Source: Desulfuromonadales bacterium
Lineage (GTDB): Bacteria; Desulfobacterota; Desulfuromonadia; Geobacterales; Pseudopelobacteraceae
Length of the DNA stretch: 64,000 nucleotides
Assembly: GCA_016650295.1 (NCBI GenBank)
Contig: JAENWA010000092.1
Coordinates: 1 to 64,000 of the forward strand
Direction: 5' to 3'
The notes under the pieces were generated by a model that saw only the letters and a program-made list of their open reading frames with translations, was not told the DNA's origin and made no database searches. The stretch's first letter is position 1. The number at the start of each line of letters is the position of its first letter. This document shows, piece after piece, positions 16,530 to 26,148 of this stretch. The translations under genes and the position numbers were made by a program.

Positions 16530-18284
16530 ATGCTATTTTCTAAAACATTTTTCTTTCAATCGAGCCTGCCAATGCCTTCTATTGCACTACTTCTCCTGCT
16601 TGCCGCACTGATGTCATCATGTGCCACCGTACCCGTACAACCACCCCCACCGGATGAGTCGCTCCAGCAACACCCGCTTCATGACGGCACGTCGCGCTCT
16701 CTGTATCTTTATTCGCGTGCCCGGCTGGCGGCGCTTGAAGGTGATTATCCCGCAGCCCTGGTTATCCTGCGGGATGCATTGGAGCGGGATCCATCTTCGG
16801 CTTTTCTGCATACAGCGATGGCTGAACTGAAACTCAAGATCGGACAGGGGAAGGAGGCGCTGGAATACATCGACAAAGCCATAAAACTTGATCCCGCCTA
16901 TCGGCCCCCCTATCTCATAGCCGGTTCACTCCTGGCTGCTACCGGCAAGGATCTGGAGGCAGCCGGCTATCTGCGTACAGCCATACAACTTGATCCCACA
17001 AAAGAAGAAGCCTATTTCCAGCTGGTCATCAGTCTTATGCATCTGTACGAATACGAAGAGGCGGTCAGTACCCTCAAGTCGCTGATAAAAATCAACAGCG
17101 ATTCGGCGCTCGGCTATTATTATCTGGGAAAGACCTATGGCCAGATGAAGCTCTACCGTGATGCCGTGGTTTATTTCAAAAAGACACTCGAGTTGCGTCC
17201 GGAGTTCGATCAGGCTGCCATTGATATGGCAGCCACTTATGAGGCCATGGGTGATTATTCCAGTGCTATCGAGACCTACAAGCAGCTGGTCGGTGATGAT
17301 GAGATCAAGGCGATTGTTCTGCAGCGGCTGATTCAGCTTCTGATCCAGCAGCGACGTTTTACGGATGCTCTGGAGTATCTCCAGCTTGCAGTTGACGCCG
17401 GATATGGCGGACAGGAGACCATGCGCAAGATCGGGCTGATTCATCTTGAGCTTGAACAGTACGACGAAGCAATCAAGATTTTCAGCACCATGCTTGAGAA
17501 GGACCCGGCAGCCCACCAGGTCAGGCTCTATCTCGGCATGGCTCTAGAGGAAAATGGTGATCTTGATGCAGCCTTCGCCGAGTTTTCAAAGATTCCCCGT
17601 GACGCTTCGATCTATGTTGATGCCATTGGACATATAGCATTCATCCTCAAGGAAAAAGGGGAGCCGATGCAGGCGGTCGAAACCATCAAGGCTGCCATTG
17701 TTGATAATCCGCACCAGATTGAACTCTACCTGAATCTGTCGTCACTGTATGAAGCGCTGGAGAAGCCCGAAGACGGTCTGGCGCTGTTGCTGGAGGCAGA
17801 AAAACAATTTGAGAAAGATCCGCGGCTTCAGTTCCGGATCGGTGTGCTCTACGACAAACTCGGCAAGCGGGCCGAGTCCATCGAGCGGATGCAAAAGGTG
17901 CTGGCGCTCAACCCCAAGGATGCGCAGGCGCTCAATTTTATAGGGTATACCTATGCAGAGATGGGCATAAACCTGGACGAGGCGCTCTCGTACCTCAAAA
18001 AGGCGGTCGAAATCCGCCCCAATGACGGCTTCATTCTGGACAGCCTCGGCTGGGTATACTTCAAACTGAAAAAATACGACGAGGCCGCCAGAAATCTTGA
18101 GGATGCGGTGGCCCTGGTAACCGACGATTCCACCATTGTCGAGCATCTTGGTGACGTGTACCTGGCCCGTCGCGAGTACAAGAAGGCCCTGACGACCTAC
18201 AGAAAGGGCCTGGAGATCGATCCTGACCGCAAGGAACTGGCTGACAAGATCCGGCGTGTCAAAGGGGAGCAGAGCGAACGATGA
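16530..18284 (+). CDS. TPR-repeat lipoprotein
   Basis: 584-aa protein with a lipoprotein signal (hydrophobic LLLLLAALMSSC, lipobox Cys ~31) followed by about a dozen tetratricopeptide repeats filling residues ~60-575 (for example AALEGDYPAALVILRDALERDP, and ALSYLKKAVEIRPNDGFILDSLGWVYFKLKKYDEA near the end). It is likely a periplasmic protein-interaction scaffold attached to a membrane. It overlaps the peptide-binding protein gene by 4 bases (ATGA). An internal ATG at 16572 would give a shorter, more classical signal, but no ribosome site is seen there. Confidence 0.85.
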   Translation: MLFSKTFFFQSSLPMPSIALLLLLAALMSSCATVPVQPPPPDESLQQHPLHDGTSRSLYLYSRARLAALEGDYPAALVILRDALERDPSSAFLHTAMAELKLKIGQGKEALEYIDKAIKLDPAYRPPYLIAGSLLAATGKDLEAAGYLRTAIQLDPTKEEAYFQLVISLMHLYEYEEAVSTLKSLIKINSDSALGYYYLGKTYGQMKLYRDAVVYFKKTLELRPEFDQAAIDMAATYEAMGDYSSAIETYKQLVGDDEIKAIVLQRLIQLLIQQRRFTDALEYLQLAVDAGYGGQETMRKIGLIHLELEQYDEAIKIFSTMLEKDPAAHQVRLYLGMALEENGDLDAAFAEFSKIPRDASIYVDAIGHIAFILKEKGEPMQAVETIKAAIVDNPHQIELYLNLSSLYEALEKPEDGLALLLEAEKQFEKDPRLQFRIGVLYDKLGKRAESIERMQKVLALNPKDAQALNFIGYTYAEMGINLDEALSYLKKAVEIRPNDGFILDSLGWVYFKLKKYDEAARNLEDAVALVTDDSTIVEHLGDVYLARREYKKALTTYRKGLEIDPDRKELADKIRRVKGEQSER

Positions 18285-19915
18285 GGATGTCCTGGCGGGG
18301 CAGGACGATGGTCTGCTTCGCGGCAGTGTGTCTGCTGGCCGCATGTTCGTCCGCTGAGCAGAAAACAGCTCCGGCTGCTGCAGTCGTCACATCCCCGGCT
18401 ACGGGTGACGCCATTGTCGAGGGGACCATCGGGGAGGCGTCCACCCTGATCCCGGTTCTGGCCACCGATTCCTCCTCGCACGCCGTAGCAGGCCAGATTT
18501 ACAACGGTCTGGTCAAATATGACAAGAATCTGACCATTGTCGGCGATCTGGCTGAATCCTTCGATGTCTCGAAAGACGGTCTGATCATCACCTTTCATCT
18601 TCGCCACGGGGTGAGATGGCATGACGGCGCCCCCTTTACCTCCCGCGATGTGCTCTACACCTATCGCGTCATTATCGACCCCAAGACACCCACCGCCTAT
18701 GCCGAGGATTTCAAGCAGGTCAAAAGCATAACAGCTCCCGATGACCACACCGTAACGGTCAGCTACGCTTCACCCTTTGCCCCGGCCCTGGCCTCGTGGG
18801 GCACCAGCATTCTGCCGGCCCATTTGCTGGAAGGCAAGGATATCACCAAGAGCCCGCTGGCACGCCAGCCGGTCGGCACCGGTCCCTATCGCTTCAAAGA
18901 GTGGATTGCCGGCCAGAAGATCGTGCTGGAGGTCAACCCGGACTACTTCGAGGGGCGTCCCTGGATCGATCGCTATATCTATCGCATCATCCCGGACACC
19001 TCCACCATGTACATGGAGCTGAAGGCCGGGGCCATTGACCTGATGAGCCTGACCCCGATACAGTATTCCCGTCAGACCATCTCGCGGCAGTTTACCTCCC
19101 GCTTCAACAAGTTCCGTTATCCCTCTTCCGGCTACCTGTATATGGGCTACAACCTGCGCCACCCGCTCTTTGGAGACAAGCGCATCCGCCAGGCCATCAC
19201 CGCCGCCATCAACAAGGACGAACTGATCCAGGGGGTACTGTTCGGCATGGGGCAAAAGTCACATGGTCCGATTGTTCCCGGCAGATGGGCCTACAACCCC
19301 GACGTCAAGGATATTGCCTACGATCCGAAGCATGCTGCCGAACTTCTGGCGCAGGCCGGCTGGAAGGAAAAGAATGTCGAAGGCATTTTGGTCAGGGCCG
19401 GCAAACCCTTTCAATTCACAATTCTGACCAATCAGGGCAATCAGCAGCGACTGCAGTCGGCCCAGATCATCCAGCAGCGACTGAAATTCATCGGCATCGA
19501 TGTCAAGATTCGCATTGTGGAATGGGCGACCTTCCTCAAGGAGTATATCGACAAGGGCAATTTCGAGGTGGTCATGCTGGCCTGGAACATTTCCCAGGAT
19601 CCGGACATGTACGATGTCTGGCATTCCAGCAAGACCAATCCCGGAGAACTGAATTTCATAGGATTCAAAAATGCCGAGGTGGACCGGTTGCTGGTAGAGG
19701 GGCGCAGCACCTTTGATATCGACAAGCGCAAGCAGGCCTATTTCCGCATTCAGGAAATCCTGGCAGAGGAGCAGCCCTACACCTTTCTGTACGTACCGGA
19801 CGCACTGCCGGTGGTCAGCGCACGAATTCGCGGGGTAGAACCGGCCCCGGCCGGCATCGGCCACAACCAGATCAAGTGGTATGTACCCAAGTCGGAGCAG
19901 GTTTACGTGCCATGA
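18281..19915 (+). CDS. Peptide/oligopeptide ABC transporter substrate-binding lipoprotein
   Basis: 544-aa SBP_bac_5 family protein (DppA/OppA class). Lipobox LLAAC is near residue 22. The family signature is AESFDVSKDGLIITFHLRHGVRWHDGAPFTSRDVLYTY. GTGPYRFKEW and DPDMYDVWHSSK also fit. It captures peptides (or nickel, opines and similar ligands) for a permease. The matching permease genes lie 1.7 kb downstream (21591, 22576), separated by a decayed helicase and a TPM gene. No ATPase gene is present. ATG overlaps the TPR gene stop. Confidence 0.9.
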   Translation: MRMSWRGRTMVCFAAVCLLAACSSAEQKTAPAAAVVTSPATGDAIVEGTIGEASTLIPVLATDSSSHAVAGQIYNGLVKYDKNLTIVGDLAESFDVSKDGLIITFHLRHGVRWHDGAPFTSRDVLYTYRVIIDPKTPTAYAEDFKQVKSITAPDDHTVTVSYASPFAPALASWGTSILPAHLLEGKDITKSPLARQPVGTGPYRFKEWIAGQKIVLEVNPDYFEGRPWIDRYIYRIIPDTSTMYMELKAGAIDLMSLTPIQYSRQTISRQFTSRFNKFRYPSSGYLYMGYNLRHPLFGDKRIRQAITAAINKDELIQGVLFGMGQKSHGPIVPGRWAYNPDVKDIAYDPKHAAELLAQAGWKEKNVEGILVRAGKPFQFTILTNQGNQQRLQSAQIIQQRLKFIGIDVKIRIVEWATFLKEYIDKGNFEVVMLAWNISQDPDMYDVWHSSKTNPGELNFIGFKNAEVDRLLVEGRSTFDIDKRKQAYFRIQEILAEEQPYTFLYVPDALPVVSARIRGVEPAPAGIGHNQIKWYVPKSEQVYVP

Positions 19916-20550
19916 TCCTCAGTCTGACTCCATCCGGCCACCTGGTGATGATTTCTTCGGATGAGTCGGCGCTCGATGCTGCCGGCACGGCTCCGGCACG
20001 AGGCGACGAGATAGTAAAGAGCTTTGCAGCTTCCCCGGCCGTCGGGATCATAGCCCTGGCCGGAGGCAAATCCGCTCCGGACTGGCCTCTTCCCTGGATG
20101 TTCTGGCGGGAGTTCGGTTCCCGTTATCTTCTCCTTCTCTGTCAAACCCAGCCAACTTCAGAACGGCTTGAGCCGCTCCCCGCTCCCGATACATCGATCC
20201 TCGCCCATCTGACCTTGAGCATCCCCCCATGCCGGGCGCCGAGTACTGCACACCCGATCTTTTTGCCGTAATCTGGACCGATCTGGATGCTTGGGCGCTG
20301 AATACCATTGCCCGGCGGTGGAGAATCAGGCCACCGACCGTGCCTTTCGCATCGAGCAGAACAAGAACGTCACATGGTGCACAAGTTTGTCTGCAAGGGG
20401 ACCGTGGAAGAGAAGATCGACGCACTGATTGCCGCCAAGGCCGGACTGGCCACGGAACTGCTGGAAGGGGCGGAGAGCCTGCTGATCGAGATGGATGATG
20501 AGGCCTTGTTGAAGCTGGTGGCGCTGGATCTGGAGAAGGCGGGGATATGA
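19912..20550 (+). pseudogene. SNF2-family helicase, internally deleted and frameshifted
   Basis: The start (MILSLTPSGHLVM) overlaps the upstream stop and reads into a SNF2-helicase-type N-terminal region with FWREFGSRYLLLLCQT. After ~110 codons the sequence jumps to the very end of the same family: PAVENQATDRAFRIEQNKNV in one frame, then MVHKFVCKGTVEEKIDAL and LLKLVALDLEKAGI in another. The helicase core motifs are gone, and a frameshift lies near 20370 at the NKNV/MVHKF junction. I infer one large internal deletion plus a small indel. A functional product is very unlikely. Confidence 0.8.
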
Positions 20551-20647
20551 ATTATATCAGTATGTTATCTGTGATTGCGCCATAAAAAGTGGATTGAAAA
20601 TTTGAGCGGTTTTTCGATATGACTTATTATAAACCAGACAATTAGAT

Positions 20648-20673
20648 CAAAACTTCGCACGTGCGAAGTTTTG
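20648..20673. repeat. 26-bp perfect palindrome
   Basis: CAAAACTTCGCAC (20648-20660) is followed immediately by its exact reverse complement GTGCGAAGTTTTG, with no spacer. It could be an operator for a dimeric regulator or a dispersed palindromic repeat. Confidence 0.75.
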
Positions 20674-20802
20674 GGTGTCGTCACCATTTTGGTAGAGTGG
20701 TTTTCGCGGATAACATCGTAGCTTGTAGCGTATCGGCTGATTTGTGGTACAACGATTGAATCGAGAATTGCGGGAAAATATTATGTCGGCAAAAGCTTCT
20801 CA

Positions 20803-20859
20803 TATAGGTAACCTCAGTGGCTACTCAATATAAGTAACAAGCTTCCTATACAGGTAACA
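20803..20859 (+). repeat. Three spaced direct repeats, possible insertion-element end
   Basis: TATAGGTAAC (20803-20812), TATAAGTAAC (20829-20838) and TATACAGGTAAC (20848-20859) recur at ~20-26 bp. Multiple short spaced repeats of this type occur at ends of IS21-like elements, but no transposase is present. The mobile-element origin is inference. Confidence 0.4.
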
Positions 20860-20940
20860 AATTACCAACATACGAAAACCTGTGATCAACGACGTTGCAA
20901 ACGCGAGTAGTACGGAGATTGGTAGCAAAAGGAGATAAAC

Positions 20941-21429
20941 TTGAAGACATACAAAGACGCCTTGAACTTCCTTACCAGTGGCCAAAGGAACGAAATTTCA
21001 GATGCCATTTCAAAGGCTGAAATGATGACATCAGGTGAGATTCGTGTCCTCGTAGTAGCTGCGTCAAGCATAGTACCAAAATTCAACAAAAAGGAGCAGA
21101 GAGAGGCACTCCGGCGGCGCGCGGTAAGGGAATTTTCAAAACTTGGAATTCATAACACCAGAGACAGAACCGGTGTGTTGTTAATGGTGTCAATAGAAGA
21201 ACGGATGGTGCAGGTACTTGCCGGCAATGGCATTAATTCTGTAGTACCTGAAAACACATGGCCATCCATGGTACATTGCATTACAAAAACAATAAAGGCG
21301 GGAAACCCCGCCCAAGGGATTTCAATGGCCGTATCTGATCTCGGTAAAATGCTTTCGGAAAAGTTTCCAGCGAGGGCCGATGACACTGACGAGCTTTCCA
21401 ATGCGGTCGTAGTTAAAGGGCGGTGGTAA
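20941..21429 (+). CDS. TPM-domain protein
   Basis: 162-aa TPM (TLP18.3/Psb32/MOLO-1) domain protein: AISKAEMMTSGEIRVLVV, then GVLLMVSIEERMVQVLAGNGINSVVPENTW. Unlike most bacterial TPM proteins it has no signal peptide or membrane helix, so it should be cytosolic. The start is TTG with AAAGGAG ~8 nt upstream; no in-frame ATG fits the domain boundary. Role unknown. It lies between a helicase relic and peptide permease genes and may be part of an inserted segment. Confidence 0.75.
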   Translation: MKTYKDALNFLTSGQRNEISDAISKAEMMTSGEIRVLVVAASSIVPKFNKKEQREALRRRAVREFSKLGIHNTRDRTGVLLMVSIEERMVQVLAGNGINSVVPENTWPSMVHCITKTIKAGNPAQGISMAVSDLGKMLSEKFPARADDTDELSNAVVVKGRW

Positions 21430-21590
21430 TAAAGGGAATGTGAGGGCGGTATTTGCGGCCCGTATCAAAATCACGGCAGCAAGCATTTCCAATTGGGAGA
21501 AAAAAGGGGCTGCGGAACTTGGGATGCTGCCCCGTACACTGTCCGCGCTTCGCAAGGCCTGGAAGCGGACTCATTAAGGAAACGCATGTT

Positions 21591-22568
21591 ATGACGATGT
21601 ACCTTGTAAAACGCATACTGATGCTGATCCCGCTGATGCTGGGCATTACCCTGATTACCTTCTCGGTCATACACCTGGCGCCCGGTGAACCGGTGGAGAT
21701 GCAGATGGCCATGAACCCCAAAGTCGGCAAGGATGCCCGCGAGCGCCTGCGCAAGTTCTACGGCCTGGACAAACCGCTGCACGAGCAGTATCTGGGCTGG
21801 GTCGGCAAGCTGGCCCGCCTCGACCTGGGACGTTCCTTTTCACCGGATAACCGTCCGGTGGTGGACAAGATCAAGGAACGTCTGCCGGTCACGCTGTCGC
21901 TGAATATTATCGCCCTGCTGCTGGAGTTCGGCCTGGCCATCCCGATTGGCATCCTGGCCGCCACCCATCGCGACACCTTGCTGGATAAGGGAATTACGGT
22001 CTTCGTCTTCATCGGTTTTGCGGTGCCGACCTTCTGGCTGGCGCTGCTGCTGATGTACTTCTTCGGCGTAAAACTGAACTGGCTGCCGATCTCCGGTCTG
22101 CATACCCTGGGAAGTGACGGCTACGGGACCGTGCGCTACCTGTGGGATCTGGCCAAACACCTGATCATGCCGGTGATGGTGGCTTCCTTCGGCAGCCTGG
22201 CCGGTCTGTCGCGCTACATGCGCTCCACCATGCTGAACGTCATCGGGCAGGATTACATCACCACCGCACGCGCCAAGGGTTTGTCCGAACGAACCGTGAT
22301 CTACAAGCACGCCCTGCGTAATGCCCTGCTGCCTCTGATCACCCTGCTGGGTTTTTCGATACCCGGCCTGATCGGTGGAAGCGTGATCTTCGAAACGATC
22401 TTCTCGATCCCCGGCATGGGGCAGCTCTTCTACCAGGGCGCCATGTCCCGCGATTACCCGGTGGTGATGGGTATCCTGGTGATCGGGGCGGGACTGACCC
22501 TGATCGGCAACCTGATCGCCGATGTCAGCTACGCCCTGGCCGATCCGCGTATCCGGCAGGGAGGGTAG
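21591..22568 (+). CDS. dppB: Peptide ABC transporter permease (DppB/OppB type)
   Basis: 325-aa inner-membrane permease with six helices. The N-terminal [22 protein letters not shown] helix and the DPRLRxG-like C-terminal end are characteristic of DppB. The EAA motif, which contacts the ATPase, is [24 protein letters not shown] (about residues 220-245). The ATG at 21591 has AAGGA upstream; a longer frame begins 138 nt earlier but reads through a GTCCGC…GCGGAC hairpin (21541-21570) and is rejected. Followed 7 nt later by the second permease. Confidence 0.92.
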   Translation: MTMYLVKRILMLIPLMLGITLITFSVIHLAPGEPVEMQMAMNPKVGKDARERLRKFYGLDKPLHEQYLGWVGKLARLDLGRSFSPDNRPVVDKIKERLPVTLSLNIIALLLEFGLAIPIGILAATHRDTLLDKGITVFVFIGFAVPTFWLALLLMYFFGVKLNWLPISGLHTLGSDGYGTVRYLWDLAKHLIMPVMVASFGSLAGLSRYMRSTMLNVIGQDYITTARAKGLSERTVIYKHALRNALLPLITLLGFSIPGLIGGSVIFETIFSIPGMGQLFYQGAMSRDYPVVMGILVIGAGLTLIGNLIADVSYALADPRIRQGG

Positions 22569-22575
22569 GCTGGTT

Positions 22576-23430
22576 ATGGCCTTTAAACACACATACTTCT
22601 ACGCAGTATTCTGGCAGCGCATCAAACGTAACCGGCTGGCCATGTCCGGGGCAATTGTGGTGGCGGCCCTGTTTCTGATCTCCCTGCTGGCGCCGGTTGT
22701 TGCGCCCTACGACCCGAACAGCATCAATGCCTGGTCAGTACTGGCGCCTCCCTCCTGGCAGCACTGGCTCGGCACCGATGAACTGGGCCGCGATGTCCTC
22801 AGCCGTATCATCTTCGGGGCGCGGATTTCACTCAAGGTCGGTTTCGTGGCGGTCGGGATTGCCGTTTCCATCGGCACGGTGGTGGGACTGGTCTCCGGCT
22901 ATTACAGCGGCCTGGTGGATGCCACGCTGATGCGCTTCGTCGATATCATGCTCTGCTTCCCGGCCTTCTTCCTGATCCTGGCCGTGATTACGATCCGCGA
23001 GCCGTCCATCTGGAACATCATGATCGTGATCGGTCTGACCGGCTGGATGGGTGTGGCGCGTCTGGTACGGGCCGAGACGCTGTCGATCCGTGAGATGGAC
23101 TACATCCTGGCGGCCCGCTGCATCGGCTGCTCGGATGCCCGGATCATCTTTCGTCATATCCTGCCCAACGCCATGTCACCGGTGCTGGTATCGGCCTCGC
23201 TGGGGGTGGCGGGAGCCATCCTGACCGAATCGGCGCTGTCCTTTCTCGGCATCGGCGTCCTGCCCCCCACCCCCAGTTGGGGTAACATCCTCACCTCCGG
23301 CAAGGATTACATCGAGTTCGCCTGGTGGCTGTCGCTGTTCCCCGGCCTGTCGATCCTGATAACGGTACTGGCCTACAACCTGCTGGGCGAAGGGATTCGC
23401 GATGCCCTTGATCCGCGGGTGAAACGTTAA
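22576..23430 (+). CDS. dppC: Peptide ABC transporter permease (DppC/OppC type)
   Basis: 284-aa permease. The N-terminal segment FWQRIKRNRLAMSGAIVV and LGTDELGRDVLSRIIFGARISLKVG are DppC signatures. The EAA motif is YILAARCIGCSDARIIFRHILPNAM. It forms a heterodimer with the upstream DppB. The ATP-binding subunits (DppD/F) are absent and must be encoded elsewhere. Likely partner: the binding lipoprotein at 18281. Confidence 0.92.
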   Translation: MAFKHTYFYAVFWQRIKRNRLAMSGAIVVAALFLISLLAPVVAPYDPNSINAWSVLAPPSWQHWLGTDELGRDVLSRIIFGARISLKVGFVAVGIAVSIGTVVGLVSGYYSGLVDATLMRFVDIMLCFPAFFLILAVITIREPSIWNIMIVIGLTGWMGVARLVRAETLSIREMDYILAARCIGCSDARIIFRHILPNAMSPVLVSASLGVAGAILTESALSFLGIGVLPPTPSWGNILTSGKDYIEFAWWLSLFPGLSILITVLAYNLLGEGIRDALDPRVKR

Positions 23431-23457
23431 GCATCAACCTGAAACCGCAGTGACTCC

Positions 23458-24330
23458 ATGACCCCGCTCGCCTTTATTCTGATCGTCATCTCGGCCTTCA
23501 TGCATGCCCTCTGGAATCTGCTGGTCAAGAGAAGCCGCCACAAGACGGTCTTCATCTGGTGGATGTTCGTCGCCTCCAGCGGAATCTTCAGCCTGCTGCT
23601 CCCGCTGGCGCCGGTGCCATTTGTACTGCCCGATGCGAAAACGATGCTGCTGGTCCTGATCGGCGCGGTCTGTTTCGTGCTCTACCATCTCCTCAACGGC
23701 CGGGCCTACCGGGGAGGCGACCTGTCGGTAGTCTATCCGCTCTGCCAGACCTCGATGATCTATGTACCGATCTGGGGCATGCTTCTGCTGGGAGAGCGCC
23801 TGTCGCTGCAGGGGGCGGGCGGCATCCTGCTGGTGATCTTCGGCACCTACTCGATCCAGCTGCAAAGGCTGTCCCTGGGGGAGATGCTGCGGCCGTTCCG
23901 CAACCTGCGCAGCCCCTCGGTGCAGGATGCCCTGGCGGCCGGTTTTATCTACTCCATCGGCTCCATCGCCGAAAAGAGCGGTGTCAGGAATTACTCCCCG
24001 CTCTATTTTACCTATATCCTGGTACTGATCATGCTCCTGCTGATGTCCTTCAATGTGCTGCGCCCCAAATACCGTCCCCTGATCGGCGAAGAGCTGCGCG
24101 AAAACTGGCGGCTGATCCTGTACAGCGGCCCGATCATGATGGCATCCTTTCTGACCTTCCGTTACGGGCTCAACATGTCGCAGGTCAGTTATGCCGTGCC
24201 GGTGCGACAGGTCAGTATCGTCATCGGCGTCCTGATCGGAATCCTCTTCCTGGGTGAATCCTTCGGCAGGATCCGCATCGTTTCGGCCATGCTGATCATG
24301 GCCGGGGTGGTCCTGATCCGTTTCGGGTAG
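23458..24330 (+). CDS. EamA/DMT-family transporter
   Basis: 290-aa membrane protein with about ten helices in two five-helix EamA repeats (SAFMHALWNLLVKRSRH near the N-terminus; SIGSIAEKSGVRNYSPLYF at the start of the second half). Each half ends with the family's GVVLI/GTYSI-type helix. It exports or imports small metabolites; the substrate cannot be read from sequence. It begins 27 nt after dppC and may ride on the same transcript. Confidence 0.85.
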   Translation: MTPLAFILIVISAFMHALWNLLVKRSRHKTVFIWWMFVASSGIFSLLLPLAPVPFVLPDAKTMLLVLIGAVCFVLYHLLNGRAYRGGDLSVVYPLCQTSMIYVPIWGMLLLGERLSLQGAGGILLVIFGTYSIQLQRLSLGEMLRPFRNLRSPSVQDALAAGFIYSIGSIAEKSGVRNYSPLYFTYILVLIMLLLMSFNVLRPKYRPLIGEELRENWRLILYSGPIMMASFLTFRYGLNMSQVSYAVPVRQVSIVIGVLIGILFLGESFGRIRIVSAMLIMAGVVLIRFG

Positions 24331-24564
24331 AGATAACGTCACGGGACTGGTGATATCGCTCTTCAATACCTGAAATCGGGTGCCATGCCCTCAATTTGGA
24401 AGCCAAACAGGACATTACATGTTCTTGTCACTACGCCGTCAAATATGGCAGTTATGTCAAACTTTACGGATTACATGTATTGATTTTCCCTCCACCCTAA
24501 CAATCTACTTTATTTTATCCTGTACAATCACACCGTTAAAGCTCAAGTATCCCAAGATCATCTG
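24331..24564. other. Intergenic stretch, no gene seen
   Basis: AT-rich. The open frames here lack ribosome sites and family resemblance. It ends at a sigma-54 promoter. Confidence 0.6.
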
Positions 24565-24580
24565 TGGCATGTTAGTTGCC
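24565..24580 (+). promoter_or_regulatory. Sigma-54 promoter
   Basis: TGGCATGTTAGTTGCC matches the -24/-12 consensus TGGCAC-N5-TTGCA in the key GG and GC with exact spacing. It points to the small membrane protein gene at 24680, ~100 nt away. Confidence 0.7.
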
Positions 24581-24679
24581 TGCTAAACGTTAGAAGTTAA
24601 AAGTATGTGAAAGACAATGGACGATTTCCTGGCAAGAAAACGTACGTATCCTGTTTAAAATGGCCAGGTAGGAGGCGGT

Positions 24680-24886
24680 ATGAAAGAGATCAGGTTGACC
24701 CTGCCCGAACTGGGCCTGATTGTGAGCACCCGAGCAGCGCTCGGCGGCGGAGTGGCACTGCTGCTGGCTGAGCGTCTCAACAAGGAACAACGCAAGGCCG
24801 TCGGCTGGACGCTGTTTCTGGTTGGGGTTGTCACCACAATCCCCCTGTTAACGCTGGCATTCGCAAAACGGCGCTTTCAGCATTAG
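24680..24886 (+). CDS. Small conserved-type membrane protein
   Basis: 68-aa protein with two hydrophobic stretches (near residues 10-28 and 42-60) joined by a basic loop (AERLNKEQRKAVGW) and ending in KRRF. No family I can name. AGGAGG is well placed before the ATG. A sigma-54 promoter ~100 nt upstream makes it a regulated gene rather than a chance frame. Confidence 0.7.
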   Translation: MKEIRLTLPELGLIVSTRAALGGGVALLLAERLNKEQRKAVGWTLFLVGVVTTIPLLTLAFAKRRFQH

Positions 24887-24988
24887 CAGCGTCGATACGC
24901 TGTTCGTTGGCTATTGCCCCTGAAATTTATGCGCATCCAGGTGTTTCCGGAAGGATTTTGTCTCGTACCCCTACAAGGAGAATGGATC

Positions 24989-25039
24989 ATGTTGATCAAG
25001 CGAATGTGTCCGGTGCTGGAATATCTGAGCGCGGATTAG
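24989..25039 (+). CDS. 16-codon leader peptide or gene remnant
   Basis: ATG with a strong AAGGAG site opens a 16-residue frame (MLIKRMCPVLEYLSAD, stop), ending 62 nt before the PPK2 start. The stop is followed by the palindrome GCGAACGTTCGC (25039-25050). It could be a leader peptide or the 5' end of a lost gene. No attenuator helices can be clearly drawn. Confidence 0.3.
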   Translation: MLIKRMCPVLEYLSAD

Positions 25040-25101
25040 CGAACGTTCGCGAACTATGCTGCTTCCGGAGCAATTAATTCCGTTTTTGCAATGAGGACGC
25101 T

Positions 25102-25977
25102 ATGAATTACAGCGAAAAGTTCAGGGTCAAACCAGGTGGCACGGTCAGACTGGACAAGATCGATGCCGCCTTCAAGGGCAAACACGAAGACCAGGCGTCA
25201 GCACTGGGTGAAATAGAGAGGTACACCCAACGGCTTCGCGAACTGCAGTACCTCTTGTACGCCGAGGGCAGCCGGTCTCTTCTCATTATCCTGCAGGCCA
25301 TGGATGCCGGTGGCAAAGACGGCACCATCAACCACGTCCTCGGCAACATGAATCCTCAAGGGGTAAATGTCTTCGGGTTTAAGGTCCCCTCAGCCGAGGA
25401 GGCGGCCCACGATTTTCTCTGGCGCATTCACCAGGCTGCGCCGCACCGTGGCCAGGTAGCGATCTTCAACCGCTCCCACTACGAAGATGTGCTGGTCAGC
25501 CGGGTGCATAACCTTGTCCCGAAGAAGGTTTGGTCGAAGCGCTACGACCTCATCAACGATTTCGAAAAGAACCTGGTCGACAACGGTACCCATATTCTCA
25601 AATTCTACCTGCATATCAGCAAATCCGAGCAACTCAGGCGCTTCAAACAGCGCATCGACGACCCCGCCCGGCACTGGAAGATCAGCGCGTCGGACTATAG
25701 CGAACGCGAGTATTGGGACGATTACGCCAAGGCTTTTGAGGCCGCCCTGAGCAAGTGCAGCACAGCGCATGCGCCCTGGTTCGTCATTCCGGCCAACCAC
25801 AAATGGTTCCGCAATTTAGCCGTGTCCCAGATCGTCGTCGAGACACTGGAGTCACTGAAGATGGAATTTCCAAAGCCGACAGTGGACATCAAGGAAATCC
25901 GGCAGAAGTACCACCTGGCCGAGCAGGAAGAGGATGCGAAGAACGGGAAAAAGCCAAAAGGTAAGAACAGGAAATAG
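25102..25977 (+). CDS. ppk2: Polyphosphate kinase 2 family protein
   Basis: 291-aa PPK2-type phosphotransferase that moves phosphate between polyphosphate and nucleotides. Walker A is QAMDAGGKDG (about residues 66-74), and FNRSHYEDVLVSRVH (122-136) carries the Walker-B-like and lid residues. The size suits a one-domain PPK2. The C-terminus is a Lys-rich tail (KNGKKPKGKNRK). Which nucleotide it prefers cannot be deduced safely. A terminator follows at 26149. Confidence 0.9.
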   Translation: MNYSEKFRVKPGGTVRLDKIDAAFKGKHEDQASALGEIERYTQRLRELQYLLYAEGSRSLLIILQAMDAGGKDGTINHVLGNMNPQGVNVFGFKVPSAEEAAHDFLWRIHQAAPHRGQVAIFNRSHYEDVLVSRVHNLVPKKVWSKRYDLINDFEKNLVDNGTHILKFYLHISKSEQLRRFKQRIDDPARHWKISASDYSEREYWDDYAKAFEAALSKCSTAHAPWFVIPANHKWFRNLAVSQIVVETLESLKMEFPKPTVDIKEIRQKYHLAEQEEDAKNGKKPKGKNRK

Positions 25978-26148
25978 GGCAAGATATGGTAAAGACAGGA
26001 GAATACCCATTATGAATCAAAAGCAATAGAATTGCATCCGGGTGAACAGGAATTGCACTGAAGTATCAGACCGCTCGTAAGATCAATTCAGAAAATTATA
26101 AAAGCCATCAGCACAAACAATAAAACTGAAACAACCCTTACCCGAAAC

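Larger units (their letters stand above)
20551..20940. other. Intergenic stretch with palindrome and direct repeats
   Basis: No gene. It contains a 26-bp perfect palindrome and a cluster of three TATA-GGTAAC repeats, listed separately. The TPM gene's ribosome site ends it. Confidence 0.6.

Noticed and set aside
24380-24586. 68-codon frame before the sigma-54 promoter
   Set aside because: No ribosome site, odd composition, and it overlaps the promoter.
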